A stretch of DNA of 64,000 nucleotides from Heligmosomoides polygyrus polygyrus (Eukaryota > Nematoda > Chromadorea > Rhabditida > Heligmosomidae): contig OX377206.1 in NCBI GenBank assembly GCA_947396885.1, positions 90,951,960 through 91,015,959 on the forward strand, read 5' to 3'. The translations under genes and the position numbers were made by a program. Each line of letters opens with the position of its first letter. Positions within the stretch are counted from its first letter, which is position 1. This document shows, piece by piece, positions 49,978 to 61,303 of this stretch. The notes below the pieces were generated by a model. The model was not told the origin of the DNA and did no database searches. It was given only the letters and a program-made list of their open reading frames with translations.

Positions 49978-51324
49978 TCAATTGAGATAATCTCCAATTT
50001 GTTCCTCTACACTTTTCCAAAGACTGGGTAATTTTCTAATTCCTCTCTCCTGAAAGACAGCAGTTCTGAAGCCGAACCATTGCTGAACCCAATTTTTGAA
50101 GTCTTCATCCGCTTCAAAGTATTCCTCTCTAATTTCTTGCTTGAGAGCACGGAAGAGATGGTAGACGGTAAGGGCGAGGTCAGTGCTATACGGTGGATGT
50201 GGCATTACATCCCAGCCCAGCTCCTTTATTGCTTCCCTTGTGAGTCCTGCAACATGTGGTTCTGCATTGTCATGCAGGATCATCACCTCTGACATCTCAG
50301 GCCTCTTTTCTTGGAGAGCTGCGGCGACTTTGTGGAGTTGGCCACTGGCAGCAGTAGGTGTCTCTCCACTTCTGAGAGTTTCCCAGTAAATCACTCCTCT
50401 GACATCCCACCAAACACTCAAGAGAATCTTCCTTTCGTGAACATTGGCCTTAAGATCAGACTCAGGGTTCTCTCCTTTTCGTATCCATTGTCTTTTTCTT
50501 CGGAAGTTGGCACACAGAACCCAGGGCTCATCGCCTGTCAGAATCCGCGGCAGAAACGATTTTCTTTCGTAACTGGACAGAAGAGAAGCAGCAATGGAGA
50601 GCCGTTGACCTTTCTGAATGTCTGTCAGGGCATGTGGAATCCAAATTCCAAATTTCCATGCAAAGCCAAGACCCTTCAAATGGATTCTCACTATCCTATG
50701 AGACATGTCGAGCTTCTCTGCCAATTGACGTGTCATTTGCCTGCTATCGGTACGAAGAAGATGGAGTAGTTCAGTGTCGTCCAATTCAGTTGGCCTTCCT
50801 GACCTTGCTTTGTCCTCGAGTGAATAATCTCCCTTTAAAAACTTTCCGAACCACTCATAACAGGCGTGGTGAGTTGTAGATCCTAAGCCATAAGGATAAG
50901 GATAAAGGACGCGGTATTCAAACCCTTTTGGGATGCGTCACGCATTCTACTTCTACGGGATGTCGTGGAGGCGATTTGAATGCGTATTTGGTCACACAAT
51001 GACTCGCGGTGGCCAGCTGATGAACAAGTCAGCGCTCTATCCTTCCCAGACAAGTCTGGTACCAATTCACCGATCTCGGAGGGATGGAAGGCTTGGTTGA
51101 CCTAGGCGGGAAATCCGAACCAGGAACCTGGTATCGGGTGCACGCAACAGCCGGCACTTTCTCCGACTGCGCTACAAGCGCCCATCCTAAGCCATATATA
51201 TGGTGAATTTGATCGGCTGCCTGAAGTGCTGTAGATCCTTTAAGGAATTCATGAAGAATGAAGTGCCGAAAATGGCCATGAGGTAGATCTGGCATTGAGT
51301 CCGGAAGATTGGATAGATAACGAA
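49978..51324 (-). pseudogene. Mariner transposase, split by SINE and lacking third catalytic Asp
   Basis: The N-terminal part (MPDLPHGHFRHFILHEFLKG) lies above the SINE and the rest below it: GKFLKGDYSLEDKA, WIPHALTDIQKGQ, LTGDEPWVLCAN (first Asp), MILHDNAEPHVAG (second Asp). The third site reads DLALTVYHLF instead of PTDYHLF: Asp to Val, codon 50164-50166. So it was probably dead even before the SINE arrived, or both decayed afterwards. Confidence 0.9.
50894..51183 (-). mobile_element. SINE-A copy 30 inside mariner element 3
   Basis: Flanked by the 13-bp direct repeat atcctaagccata (50881-50893 and 51185-51197). Confidence 0.95.
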
Positions 51325-51471
51325 GTACAAGAAGGGTCTTGACCTGTGTCCGCGTGCGAACGGTAGACAAGTGTAATAGGATTACGAAATCAATAATCAA
51401 TATTGGCTAGCGCGTTTACAAGGAGAACGGTAAAAAAATTTCGAAGTGTGAAGAGACTTTTTCCAACCTAA

Positions 51472-51789
51472 CAAAATATTTACTTTTAATATATTGAAAC
51501 AAAGCAGGGCTACTCTTGGCGAAACAAACAAACAGATGTTGTGAAATTTCTTAGGACATGAGATTTGCTGCTATTCTAAAAAATTCAAATTGCAATCCGT
51601 GCCTTCCTTTTTTATTAGTTTTATTTCATGAGTTTGTTCTGATTTTACAGCTTGGTTAATAGTTTGCTATTATTACTGTCGTTCTGTTCTAATGTTTATT
51701 TTTAACACTTCGTATTGAGCGCACTATCATGTACTTGAATAAATAAACAAACAAATAAATAAATCAAAGAAAGTTATAGGTTTTTGATA
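51472..51789. other. Spacer, AT-rich
   Basis: Includes an ataaataaacaaacaaataa run near 51740. Confidence 0.5.
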
Positions 51790-52388
51790 CCGCTCCGTAG
51801 AGAGGACGTGTGGTTTTAAATACATATAAAATACACAAAATCTTGTAAAATCTGAGGAGTGTAGGCTACTTTCAATGGCAGCAGAAAACCTCGGTATTTG
51901 TCTACTGAATGAATGAAGAATTATAACGGTTGTAAGAAGTCATTTTAGTAGAAGATTGTAGATACATCCTGCTCCTTAAGGTTGCGTTATGATTTAACTT
52001 TCCGAAACGCGAACTCTAATAAAGTCGAAATTTGGGCACAATTTCAGGAAAGCATGGTCTATTATAAAAACAACACTGAAATACTGAAACGGGACACCTT
52101 AAACTATAGGTAGAAAACCATAAAATGATGAAGAGCCTTTATTAGAATAGAAGACCGTATAGCGGAATACGTATAGGAGCAGCAAAGCCCAAGAAATTGC
52201 GCTTCCATAATTTAGTGTAGGACTTTAGGTAACAAAACAAACTACGCAGGTGCGTATTCTTGTAAGAAGAAGAAAAATGAATTCACTTGGTCTGAACTTT
52301 GATAATGATCCTGCACCTTGACGAATAGAGCCGTAAACGATAAGCTCCGGTTTCTTTTTATTTTCCATGGTACAAAAATAAACATAAA

Positions 52389-52671
52389 ACGGGTAAAGGA
52401 TGGCGCTACGCAATCCGTTTTGGGATGCGCCACGCACTCTTCTTCTACGGGATGTCGTGAAGATGATTTGAATGCGCATTTGGTCATACAATGAATTGCG
52501 GTAGCCAGCCGATGGATAAGTCAGCGCACTGTCCTTACCAGACAAGTCTGGACCCAATGCATCGACCCCCGAGGGATGGAAGGTTTGGTCGACCTGGGCG
52601 GGAATCCGAACCACGAACCTAGTATCAGTGCAGCGACAGCCAGCACCTCCTCCTACTGCGCTACATGCGCC
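52389..52671 (-). mobile_element. SINE-A copy 31 (in duplication unit 1)
   Basis: Has the private variant tctggacccaatgcatcgac where the family has tctggtaccaattcaccgac. Confidence 0.9.
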
Positions 52672-53167
52672 GGCTTTTAAATGTATATAAAATACACAAA
52701 AATATCGGGCGAGTTTAGGACACTGTCAGTGACAGCAGGAAACCCCAATTTTCGTGTAATGTTACCTTATGGTTTGAACGTCGGAAATGCGAAGTCGGAA
52801 TGAAGTCGAAATTTGGGTGTTGTTTCAGAAAGCATTTGTCTGGAAAAACAGCACAGAAATACCGACACGGAACACCTTAAACTAGAGGTAGGGAATCATA
52901 AAATGGAGAACCTTTATCAGAATAGACGACCGTACAGCGGAATAAGTATTATAGCAGCGAAGCTTATGCGACGATGCTTCCATAATTGGTATGAGGTTTT
53001 AGGTGCTAATGCAAATTGCCCAGGTAGGTATTCTTGTAAAACAAGAATATATTGAATTTTTCTGAACTCTATGATCTGATGAATCGGCAAATTTTGCTGA
53101 ATCGATAAATTCTGTGTTTTTTCACTCTTGGCGATGCAAAAATGAACATTTTTCAAAACGTTAAGAA

Positions 53168-53452
53168 TAAAGGACAAAGGACGGCGTTCTTCAATCCCTT
53201 CTAGGATGCGCCACACATTCTACTTCCCCGGGATATCGTGGAGGCGCTTTGAATACGTATTTGCCCATACAATGAGTTGCGGTGGCCAGCCGATGAGCAA
53301 GTCAGCGCCGTCCTTCCCAGACAAGTCTGGACCCAATGCACCGACCCCGGACGGGTGGAATTCTTGGTTGGTCTGCGCGGAAAATACGAACCAAGAACCT
53401 GCTATCGGTGCACACGACAACCGGCATCTCCACCGACTGCGCTACATGCGCT
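53168..53452 (-). mobile_element. SINE-A copy 32 (in duplication unit 2)
   Basis: Shares the cccaatgca variant with copy 31, so it arose by duplication rather than independent insertion. Confidence 0.9.
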
Positions 53453-53654
53453 CTCGAAGACGATACGACAGAAATAAACCGAAATTGGGATGTTGCACTA
53501 AGAGGGAATTGCCACGGAACTTTGCACCAAGTATTGACATAGGATACTTTAAGCTAGAGATAGAAAAGCTTAAAATGATGGAAAGTCCTGCTCAGAATAA
53601 GAGATTGCCCAGAGGACAAGACGGGAGCAAAACACAAATGACTGCTGCTTAGCA

Positions 53655-54975
53655 TAAGGATGAAGATGTCAGAAAATATCCTGATAAGCTGTCTTCCTAC
53701 ATAAGAAAAACAGAAGATTCATTTCGACCGAACACTTGCAATATGGCGCCTTGACATGGTTTCCAAAGTTCCTTGCCTAGTAGAAAAGCAGCTATCATTT
53801 TTCAAAAAAAGAGACAACTATTTATTAAAAACAGCGAATCATGTGAAAAATGAAATGTTAGCTTCCTGAAACCATTGCAAACCGTCTACGTCACCATCAA
53901 ATAACCGTCGTTACTATTATTTGATTCTATCATTTATTATTGGCAAAGTTCGTAAAGCAATCCACTGGCAGGGTAATTAATTAAGGCAGACTATGCTAAT
54001 CTGAATGTACGAAAATCTGCTGCAAATGCTCCTTGCCTTTGGAACTAAACAGATTCATCCCATCCGAGCAGCAACTCCAAATAACAAGTCGCTAAATTTC
54101 GAGTGTACAAAAACTGTAGGATTTCAAAACCTACATTCTATACTCCTCAATTTGTAGTCACGTAGCTTTCGCTGTTAAATTTCTTTGAAAACTTTCAGAG
54201 AAGTTTCGCTGCTAACGAAAAGACGTAAAAAATGTTTTCCGACAGTTCATGATGTCAGTTACCAATTCCTTTTCTTTTCAACCTGTTTTGTTGAATTTTT
54301 CTCCTTCTTTCTTTTCTTCTGATTTTCTACTAGAGAGGGAACATTGGAAACCATATCTTTCAAAGCGCCATGTCGCAAGAATGAAGAAAAGAAAACAGAA
54401 TAATAATATTAATAAAGAATAGTAAAGATAAGGACAAAGGACAAAGGACGGCGTTATTGAATCCCTTTTGGGATGACCCACGCCTACTACTTCTGCGGGA
54501 TATCGTGGAGGCGATTTGAATGGGTATTTGGCCATACAATGACTTGCGGTGGCCAGCCGATGAACAAGTCAGCGCTCTATCCTTCCCAGACAAGACTGGT
54601 ACCAATTCACCCACCCCTGAGGGATGGAAGGCTTGGTCGGCCTGGGCGGGAAATCCGAACCAGGAACCTGGTATCGGGTTCACGCGACAGTCGGCGCCTC
54701 CTCCGACTGCGCTACATGCGCCCATATTAATAAAGAATAATAAAGAATAATAGAGATAATTAAGACAATTTAATGAAGAAAATTGGAAGTGGAAAAATAA
54801 AATTACACAATTTTTTCTTTTTCCAAAATGGTTCGTTTCGCCACCTATCTTCAGACAAACCTTTTTTGTTGAAGCACCTTCCCGGTGGCTTCTCGTTCGA
54901 AATGAACCTTTTGTTTTTCTTATGTAGGAAGGCAGCTTATCAGAATACTTTTTTGATATCTTCGATGTTCGATTA
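53655..54975. repeat. Large inverted-repeat element, right arm split by a SINE
   Basis: Left arm (about 53670-53800: gataagctgtcttcctacat, ggtttccaaagttccttgcc, ctagtagaaaa) recurs inverted in two pieces, 54311-54373 and 54885-54945, on either side of SINE-A copy 33. Confidence 0.55.
54430..54722 (-). mobile_element. SINE-A copy 33 with target-site duplication
   Basis: Flanked by atattaataaagaata on both sides; tail with two aaaggac units. Confidence 0.93.
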
Positions 54976-55002
54976 ATTTCTCTTCATTATTCCATTCTGT
55001 TG

Positions 55003-55293
55003 GCACGTGTAGCGCAGTCGGAGGAGGTGCCGACTGTCGCCTGCACCCGATACCAGGTTCCTGGTTCGGATTTCCCGCACAGGCCAACCAAGCCTTCCAT
55101 CCTTTCGGGGTCGGTGAATTGGTACCAGACGTGTCTCGGAGGGATAAAACGCTGACTTGTTCATCGACTGGCCACCGCAAGTCATTTTATGGCCAAATAC
55201 GCGTTTATATTGCCTCCACGACATCCCGTAGAAGTAGAATGCGTGGCGCATCCCAAAAGGGATTGAGTAACGCCGTCCTTTATCCTTTTATTC
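55003..55293 (+). mobile_element. SINE-A copy 34
   Basis: Near consensus; head gcacgtgtagcgcagtcgga. Confidence 0.92.
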
Positions 55294-55399
55294 ACTTTGT
55301 AAGCACACCATAGCGTGCATAAATGGAAATGAAATAAATATTTTACCTTAACTGAAAAGGTTAGTTTGGTATGAAGTTATGCGCATTTGAATTTAGAAG

Positions 55400-55720
55400 C
55401 CGAAACGGAAGAAATTTCAATAATTAGACGGCGCCCATGACGGAAGGCTTTAGCTCTATCGCTGATTTCCGGATCCTTCTTCAGATCTCGGAAATCGAAT
55501 AAAAAAATGTCGAACATATATGACTTTTCGGACGAGAACACAAGCCAAAGGCAGGAAATCATCAAGCCAATATATGTAGGCGCAAATAATGCTCACTTCT
55601 TTACCCAGACGTGCAACAAAGACCACACGACGTAGTCAAAAGGGAAATGAACGAAGAACGAGACTGTGAGACAAACGACAACACTCATCAGAAAGCGTGT
55701 GAAATAGCTGATAACCCAGC
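55400..55720 (-). CDS. Candidate exons of an unidentified membrane protein
   Basis: Exon candidate 55605-55720 (acceptor ttttaag, donor gtaaag) encodes WVISYFTRFLMSVVVCLTVS then FFVHFPFDYVVWSLLHVW, a strongly hydrophobic membrane-type segment. A second frame below it (about 55430-55480) encodes KDPEISDRAKAFRHGRR in a matching phase. No family is recognised and no other exons were found in the surrounding repeats; may be an isolated gene fragment. Confidence 0.35.
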
Positions 55721-55861
55721 CTTAAAAGGATAGAATAAGCAACCGAAACGCCTACATATATTGGCAACGATTTCCTGCCTTTAGAACACAGATAGCACGG
55801 GGTTCATTAAAATCAACGCAACATTTTTCAAGCACTAGAATTCTGAACGGGGGGGGGGGGG

Positions 55862-55940
55862 TAGTAGCGCAGTTGGAGGAGGCGGCTCCGACTGTCGCAT
55901 GCACGCGATTCCAGATCCTTGGGTTGGATCGCCTGCCCCT
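55862..55940 (+). mobile_element. SINE-A copy 35, head only
   Basis: gtagcgcagttggaggaggc preceded by a run of 11-12 G; cut where the decayed foldback copy begins. A piece of body (aggccaaatacgcattcaac) resumes at 56942. Confidence 0.75.
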
Positions 55941-55941
55941 T

Positions 55942-56939
55942 AAAGATACACTACGGCTTGCGAAAAATGCAGGATCTCCTACAAAATCCACGTACTATTT
56001 GAAATGTTCTAAAATTTCTGCTAGTAAAGCACTTGGAGCTGTTTGAGACTCATATGAAAGTGCAGGGTACCGAGATTTTTGTGGCATGTAAATAGTCAAG
56101 ATTGCTCCTCACATGCCCCTCCCGAAACCTTACATTTTAGACTCGATTTATTGCGTGTGAATGGTCGCTACAATCTTGTTACTACTTATCCATATTAACC
56201 TGTGCTGTGCTTATTTTAGTGTTTAGAACTTAACAATCCCGTGAAGGACACGTTACATGTGGGTTTATTGATTCCACAATTTATCGCTGCTGTTATTGCT
56301 CTAAAAACGCTTTTTACATATCCGAGCTCATAACAAGAGTCATACCCGGCTCTATGCTTTCCCTCGACAGCAAGAAGTTAGTCCTAAAGTGCCACTGAAA
56401 GTTCAAAAACATCGTCAAAGTGCAGAGGCGATTCAGCGACTACTTCTCCAAAGCAACACCCACTCGCGTCATCCATGCACAATCAATCGAGTCTGAAATG
56501 CAAGGTATCAGGCGAGGGCACAGCGCAATCTTGACTATTTGCACGCTACAAAAATTTCGCCACCCTGTGCTTTCATATAAATCTCAACAGCTCCAAACGC
56601 TTCACTAGCGGCAATGTTAGAGCCTTTCAAATAGCACATGCATTTTTCGTAGACCGTAGCGCGTTTTTAAGTTTTCAACCTTAAAAGAAGCAAAAATCAA
56701 TCAATACGGCTTTATTAAGAAGAAATTACAACAAGATTACAACAAGTATTCAAGTAAAACACAATCAATCAGTTAAAAATGTAAGAATTTAGACGAGCTC
56801 ATGGCGCAATCCATACCGCTCAAATGTCAGAAAATTTCCATTTTCTTAAGCTTTCATATGAGCACCTAACTCCTTTAACATCTTTAGTGAGCAAAGCTAT
56901 CACCTTTCAAACAGTGCATACGTTTTTTGAGATACCCTT
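55942..56939. mobile_element. Long-TIR element, copy 2 (decayed)
   Basis: Matches the inner left arm (cactacggcttgcgaaaaat) and the whole right arm of the 36744-37865 element, ending accctta; the outer ~250 bp of the left arm is missing and no transposase frame remains. Confidence 0.78.
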
Positions 56940-57124
56940 ATAGGCCAAATACGCATTCAACTTGCCCCATGATAGACTTTAAATGAGGAATGAATTAAAT
57001 AAGATTTAATTTTATTTTTTATTTTTTAATTTTAACTATAGCATCTTAAAGCTAAACAATCTCGCCGTTGAAATCATTCTGTTAAAGAATAACACGGAAT
57101 ATGGCCGGTACTTTGAAGTGAAAA

Positions 57125-57312
57125 ACACCCGTTAGCCTAATTGGAGGAGGCGCCGTCTTCTAACATGCCCCGAATAGACCCATGGTTTCGGTTCCACCAA
57201 CACCAACAAAGGGTTCCAAGCCAGTTAACTGCGAGACTGACCAGACTTGTCTGGGTAGGTAAAACACCTAGTTATTCACCAACCAGCTGCCGAAGGGTCA
57301 TTTTACAGACCT
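57125..57312 (+). mobile_element. SINE-A copy 36, decayed
   Basis: Head taattggaggaggcgccg and body gaccagacttgtctgggta. Confidence 0.65.
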
Positions 57313-57485
57313 GAAGCGAAATGACCCCTAGGATACCCTAGGAGTTATAACTTTCAAGTTGATAAACGGATTGGCTGGCCTTTCCGTTGAGGTATTTACT
57401 CATTTTTCTCTTCTAGAGCAAAGGTTGAGCAGTGAAAGATCCATTTTTCTAGGCCAGGAAGCAATAGTGTGTCTTAGAAATTCAT

Positions 57486-57491
57486 AGCTAT

Positions 57492-57530
<39 letters not shown>

Positions 57531-57532
57531 TT
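57486..57532. repeat. (TTTA)n microsatellite
   Basis: About eleven uninterrupted tatt/ttta units. Confidence 0.95.
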
Positions 57533-57872
57533 GAAAGACGTGTCATACAATACGCGTGGATTAAAATGAAGAAAAGGAAATCAAATGAAACCGGGACATG
57601 TCAAACTCATGACTAAAGAAAGGATCGCCAAATAAAACACAACACCAAATTAGCTTAAGCGGACAAATCTACGAGCAATAAATAACCTAAGGACAGGAAG
57701 TGACATCTGTTTGACATTTTCGGATTCATCAGGCCGTAGGGCCCCGGGTGGCAGTCCAAAACCGTAGTTACTTTTTCGGAATGCTCTTCTGTGGCCGAAA
57801 AAAAGCGTGTGGGCGCGAGAACGCGAAGTTCATGACGCACTGGTGCCACATAGTCCAATGTGGTTGGTTGGC

Positions 57873-57945
57873 GTAATGGTAGTGTTGCAGCTTCACAGGT
57901 GTGTGGTAGTGGGTTCGATTCCCCTAGTAGTGGTGGTTTTGCATT
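57873..57945 (+). repeat. tRNA-like head, element B left arm
   Basis: A box TTGGCGTAATGGTAGTG and B box GGGTTCGATTCCCC; no complete cloverleaf. Confidence 0.65.
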
Positions 57946-58254
57946 TTACGATTTATCGTCAATGGAACCCTTTATTCCATTTCCAGCAAATTTTTGAACA
58001 AAAGCACGGCAGCAAATGTCGTTTAAGTTCATCGAGCTCTTTGATAGTGGAAGGTGAGAATTCTTGGTTTCTAGGTAAAGCAAGTAAAAAACTGATGCCA
58101 GATTTCTGATCAGCACCCCAAATAACCACCATGCACAAAGTTTTGGAGAAATTGGTGTATTCGACCTTACCCCCTAACCATGACCCTTTTGCTCAAAAAT
58201 GTGTTGGAAATGGGGTAAAGTGTCCCATTGACGATAAATCGCAAAACGCAAAAA

Positions 58255-58330
58255 CACAAGTACAAGGGGTATCGAACCCACGATCACGCTCCAGTGAACC
58301 TACAACACTACCACTACGCCAACCGACCAC
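58255..58330 (-). repeat. tRNA-like head, element B right arm
   Basis: Reverse complement has TTGGCGTAGTGGTAGTG and a B box GGGTTCGATACCCC. Confidence 0.65.
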
Positions 58331-58525
58331 ATTACTCTGGGTGGCAGAAGGGCGCCATGAACTTCGCGCTCACGCGTCCACACGCTTTTTTTCGACCACA
58401 GAAGAGCATTCCAAAAAAAATAACTGTGATTTTAGACTCCCACACGGGACCTTACATCCTGTAAAAATTGCATCGCAAAAGCTCACCGCCAGTTTGGAGG
58501 CTCTCATTGCAAGTTTCCCTTTTCG

Positions 58526-59130
58526 ATTTCTAGATAGTGGAATGGCAGAATCGTGAAGAATGGCGCGGGTCTTCAATTCTCCACTATCTACTCTTTTTCT
58601 ATTCTTCACCTATTGTTTTTTCGTACTTATTCCCACTTTCGCAACCTTCTCTTGTTGGTTTGTTTGCATGTTGCAATGATTCTTATGTATAAAATAAATA
58701 AATATTCAGTAGGAGAAACATTCATGGCGCACACCACAAAAATGATATATAACCCCAAACTTCTAACAAATTTTACTTTTTTAAACTTTGAGAGACCATG
58801 GCCGATTTGGTGGAGGCGAGTCTCTTTGTAGTAATATAGGTCGGTGGTGCATCACTGCATCGCGCTGCGAAAAACTCGTCAAGACCTCCCGTACGGCAGG
58901 GATTAGGAGAGATTTATGAAGAATGTCCACGATTGCGGCAAGGGTCGTGTTTTTCAGCGCTCTTCTTCCTGAATGATGCAAGTTTGGAATGTCTACATGC
59001 AACATAATTCAGGGGCTACGTTCATCGAGAAAATGCTTTAAATTAAACGAGTACTTTTTACAGTTAAATAAACTTATATAAATAATACTATAGTAATATA
59101 CAAAAATAATATCCGTATAATATAATACAA
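58526..59130. other. Spacer with one unexplained minus-strand frame
   Basis: 58781-59005 encodes LKNTTLAAIVDILHKSLLIP without a recognisable domain; likely part of an old repeat. Confidence 0.3.
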
Positions 59131-60295
59131 CCAGACGTTCAGTGGCCTAGCGGCTGCAAAACGCCTGGTTGGGGGCTTCGCCCCCAAACTCCGAGAATAG
59201 AACAGCCCCATCCCATCTAGTTGTGAGCTTCGCCGCCAAACCCTGAGAATAGAACAACCCCAATCCTCCTCCTTTCTTCTTTAGGCCTTCCTACAGTGAA
59301 AAAAAACTGGTTTTACTATACAGATTAGTGCAGTGGGACATGGTAGGGCAGAATTTTCACTGCGCATATGAAGCCCATCCACCCTCCATCACATGCACGC
59401 GATTTATTCTTTGAAGCGCTCGTTCTCTACGTGTCGAGAAACAGGTAATGAGAGTCCTAATCCGGTGCTTAATCAGTTAAATCATAATTAAAATTAATCG
59501 ATATTAGTCGACACCACTTACTGTCCGACGGCAATATTACTCCTTCAAACCCCGTGGTCACTCTCTCTACCCCTCCCCCCCTCCCGAAATACCTCCTTTC
59601 CTATGTGCTGGCAAAGAAACGGAGTGAGAGTCAAGCACGCACAGGTGACACTGAGTACTGATTCACGCGTCACTACGTTGCCACGACGTCTATGACACTC
59701 CTTCTGCTCGACACAACCACGGCTTCTGTAAGCCGTCTTCAGAAATCCGACACACACTGAACGATGTTGAGGGAAAATGCTGGTCCCCCCTTATTCACGC
59801 TTCCCCCTCTAATGGGCCCCCTTTGTTGGTCCTCTCGTATTAGTCGCCCTTACTCGGAGTCCCTACGCAAGTTGGACGACGTCTTCAGCGCGTCTTCTGA
59901 ATCCCTACGCACCTTGGACGACGTCTAGCGCAGGTCTTCTGAATCTCTACGCACGTTAGGCGACATCACCAGCACGTCTTTTCAATCCCTACGCAAGTTG
60001 GACGACGCCTTCAGCACGTCTTCTGAATCCAGACGCACCTGAAGACGTCTAGGGCACGCCTCCTGAATCCCTACGCTCTGCACTCGATCCCCATTCATAC
60101 CCTGATGTGTTGCCCCTTGAATATCTCGTAAATTTCGACGATCAGCCGCCAAGGATATAGTTCGCCAGCAATCGCCCATGGTTAAGCTCAAAGAAAGCCC
60201 GGCTGGCATACGCCGCACTGAAGTAGGCATCCTTTGGCTTCAGTCCCCCCTCCCCGTGACGGACACGTGACATTAGCCGATTATATATAGTAGGA
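59131..60295 (-). mobile_element. Helitron-like non-autonomous element 2
   Basis: Minus strand begins TCCTACTATATATAATCGGC (60295) and ends GAACGTCTGG (59131), with gggggcgaagccccc hairpin upstream of the end. Shares both termini with 20700-22167. Confidence 0.68.
59860..60080 (-). repeat. ~50-bp minisatellite inside Helitron-like element 2
   Basis: Four to five units with gattcagaagacgtgctgaa and cgtcgtccaacttgcgtagg; distantly like the array in element 1. Confidence 0.8.
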
Positions 60296-60539
60296 TACTA
60301 CTCATAAAACTAATATTTAAAAGCAAGACAATTTGAAATTCCTAATAAGTTATAACGTCTCCCTCCTTACTGATATGACGAGAAGATAAATAAACAACAA
60401 CCAAGTTCAGATGGATGTGGGTTTCACGAATACATTTGCTCATAAGAAGGAAACCAAATAAGCGATTCGGAAATTCTTCTGTACAAACCTCTTGAAATTG
60501 CTCAAGGAGTCTGGAATTCGATACTTTTTTTTGCGAATT
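60296..60539. other. Spacer, no feature seen
   Basis: AT-rich. Confidence 0.4.
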
Positions 60540-60593
60540 TGTGAGGTTGATATGTGCGCAACACTTATCAACCTCTATGACACCAAATGAGAT

Positions 60594-60682
60594 GTGTCTC
60601 GGTGGCGCAGTCGGTAGGAGTGCCGCCTCATAGAAGCACACCGGAACGCTTTTGATTTTGAGTCTGCGTCCTGACAATATTT
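60594..60682 (+). repeat. tRNA-like head, element C left arm
   Basis: A box TGGCGCAGTCGGTAGG; the B box has decayed to TTTTGAGTCTG. Confidence 0.6.
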
Positions 60683-60984
60683 TTGCACATATTAGTTTGC
60701 TGTTATTACGCTTTCTCATGATCACAGGAGTCAAATTTAGACCATCAATGATTACAACAAATCAAAGCTGTCTATTTGCGCCTTCATAGGGGCTAGTTTT
60801 TCAACGACATATCTGCACCATATCATTTCTTTGGAAATAATAGATCTTATTGCTCTTCCCTTTTGGTGAACAGATGTGGTACAAAACTATGAAATAAGTT
60901 TGTTGTAAGCATTGATGGTCTAGGATCGACTACTGTGATTATGAGAAAGCATGATAACAATAAACTAATATGTGCAAAAATATT

Positions 60985-61075
60985 GTCAGCACGCAGACTC
61001 GAACTCAAAATCCCGCCTGTGTGCCTCTACGGGGTGGTACTCCTACCTACTGCGCCACCGGGGCACATCTCGTGT
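60985..61075 (-). repeat. tRNA-like head, element C right arm
   Basis: Reverse complement: TGGCGCAGTAGGTAGG and GAGTTCGAGTCTG. Confidence 0.65.
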
Positions 61076-61303
61076 GGTGTCATATGGGTTGATGAGTGTT
61101 GCGCACACACTTTCACATCTCTTTTTCAGGCCTTTAAAAAGCGTTCAGTAAAACTAACTGTAATTCTGGACTCCGCTCACAGAGCCCTACATCCTGTCAA
61201 AATAGCACCGCAAAAGCTCACCTTGAGTTCGGCACTTTGTTAGTTGTTACGAAGAAAAAAGATTAAACTATTTAATTTGCGGAAACCATCTCATGCATCT
61301 CAT

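Larger units (their letters stand above)
49911..51471 (-). mobile_element. Mariner element 3, carrying a SINE
   Basis: Left terminus TTAGGATAGAAAAAAGTC and right agactttttccaacctaa; TA precedes the left end while the right TA has decayed to CA. About 1245 bp of mariner plus the SINE at 50894-51183. Same subfamily as element 4. Confidence 0.9.
51790..53660. repeat. Local segmental duplication (two units and a partial third)
   Basis: Unit 1 51790-52672, unit 2 52673-53453, partial unit 3 53454-53660. Shared words include gaaatttggg, acaccttaaacta, gaccgta[t/c]agcggaata and gtattcttgtaa. Each full unit ends with a minus-strand SINE-A. Confidence 0.75.
57690..58525. repeat. Palindromic element B (inverted arms with tRNA-like heads)
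   Basis: Arms 57690-58110 and 58126-58525 are inverted copies at moderate identity (acgatttatcgtcaatgg versus cattgacgataaatcgc; gcgtgtgggcgcga versus cgcgtccacacgc). The spacer is only ~15-20 bp. Confidence 0.8.
60540..61118. repeat. Palindromic element C (inverted arms with tRNA-like heads)
   Basis: Arms 60545-60772 and 60902-61115 are inverted copies with roughly 80% visible identity (gacaatatttttgcacatat versus atatgtgcaaaaatattgtc); spacer ~130 bp. Confidence 0.85.

Noticed and set aside
55455..55485. Hammerhead-like ctgaagaaggatccggaaat on the minus strand
   Set aside because: No GGCG/CGCC-type stem II hairpin between the two core words; it coincides with a coding-like frame.
16629..61075. 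tRNA genes at the various A/B-box sequences
   Set aside because: None shows a complete cloverleaf with paired acceptor stem and anticodon; all sit in repeated elements.
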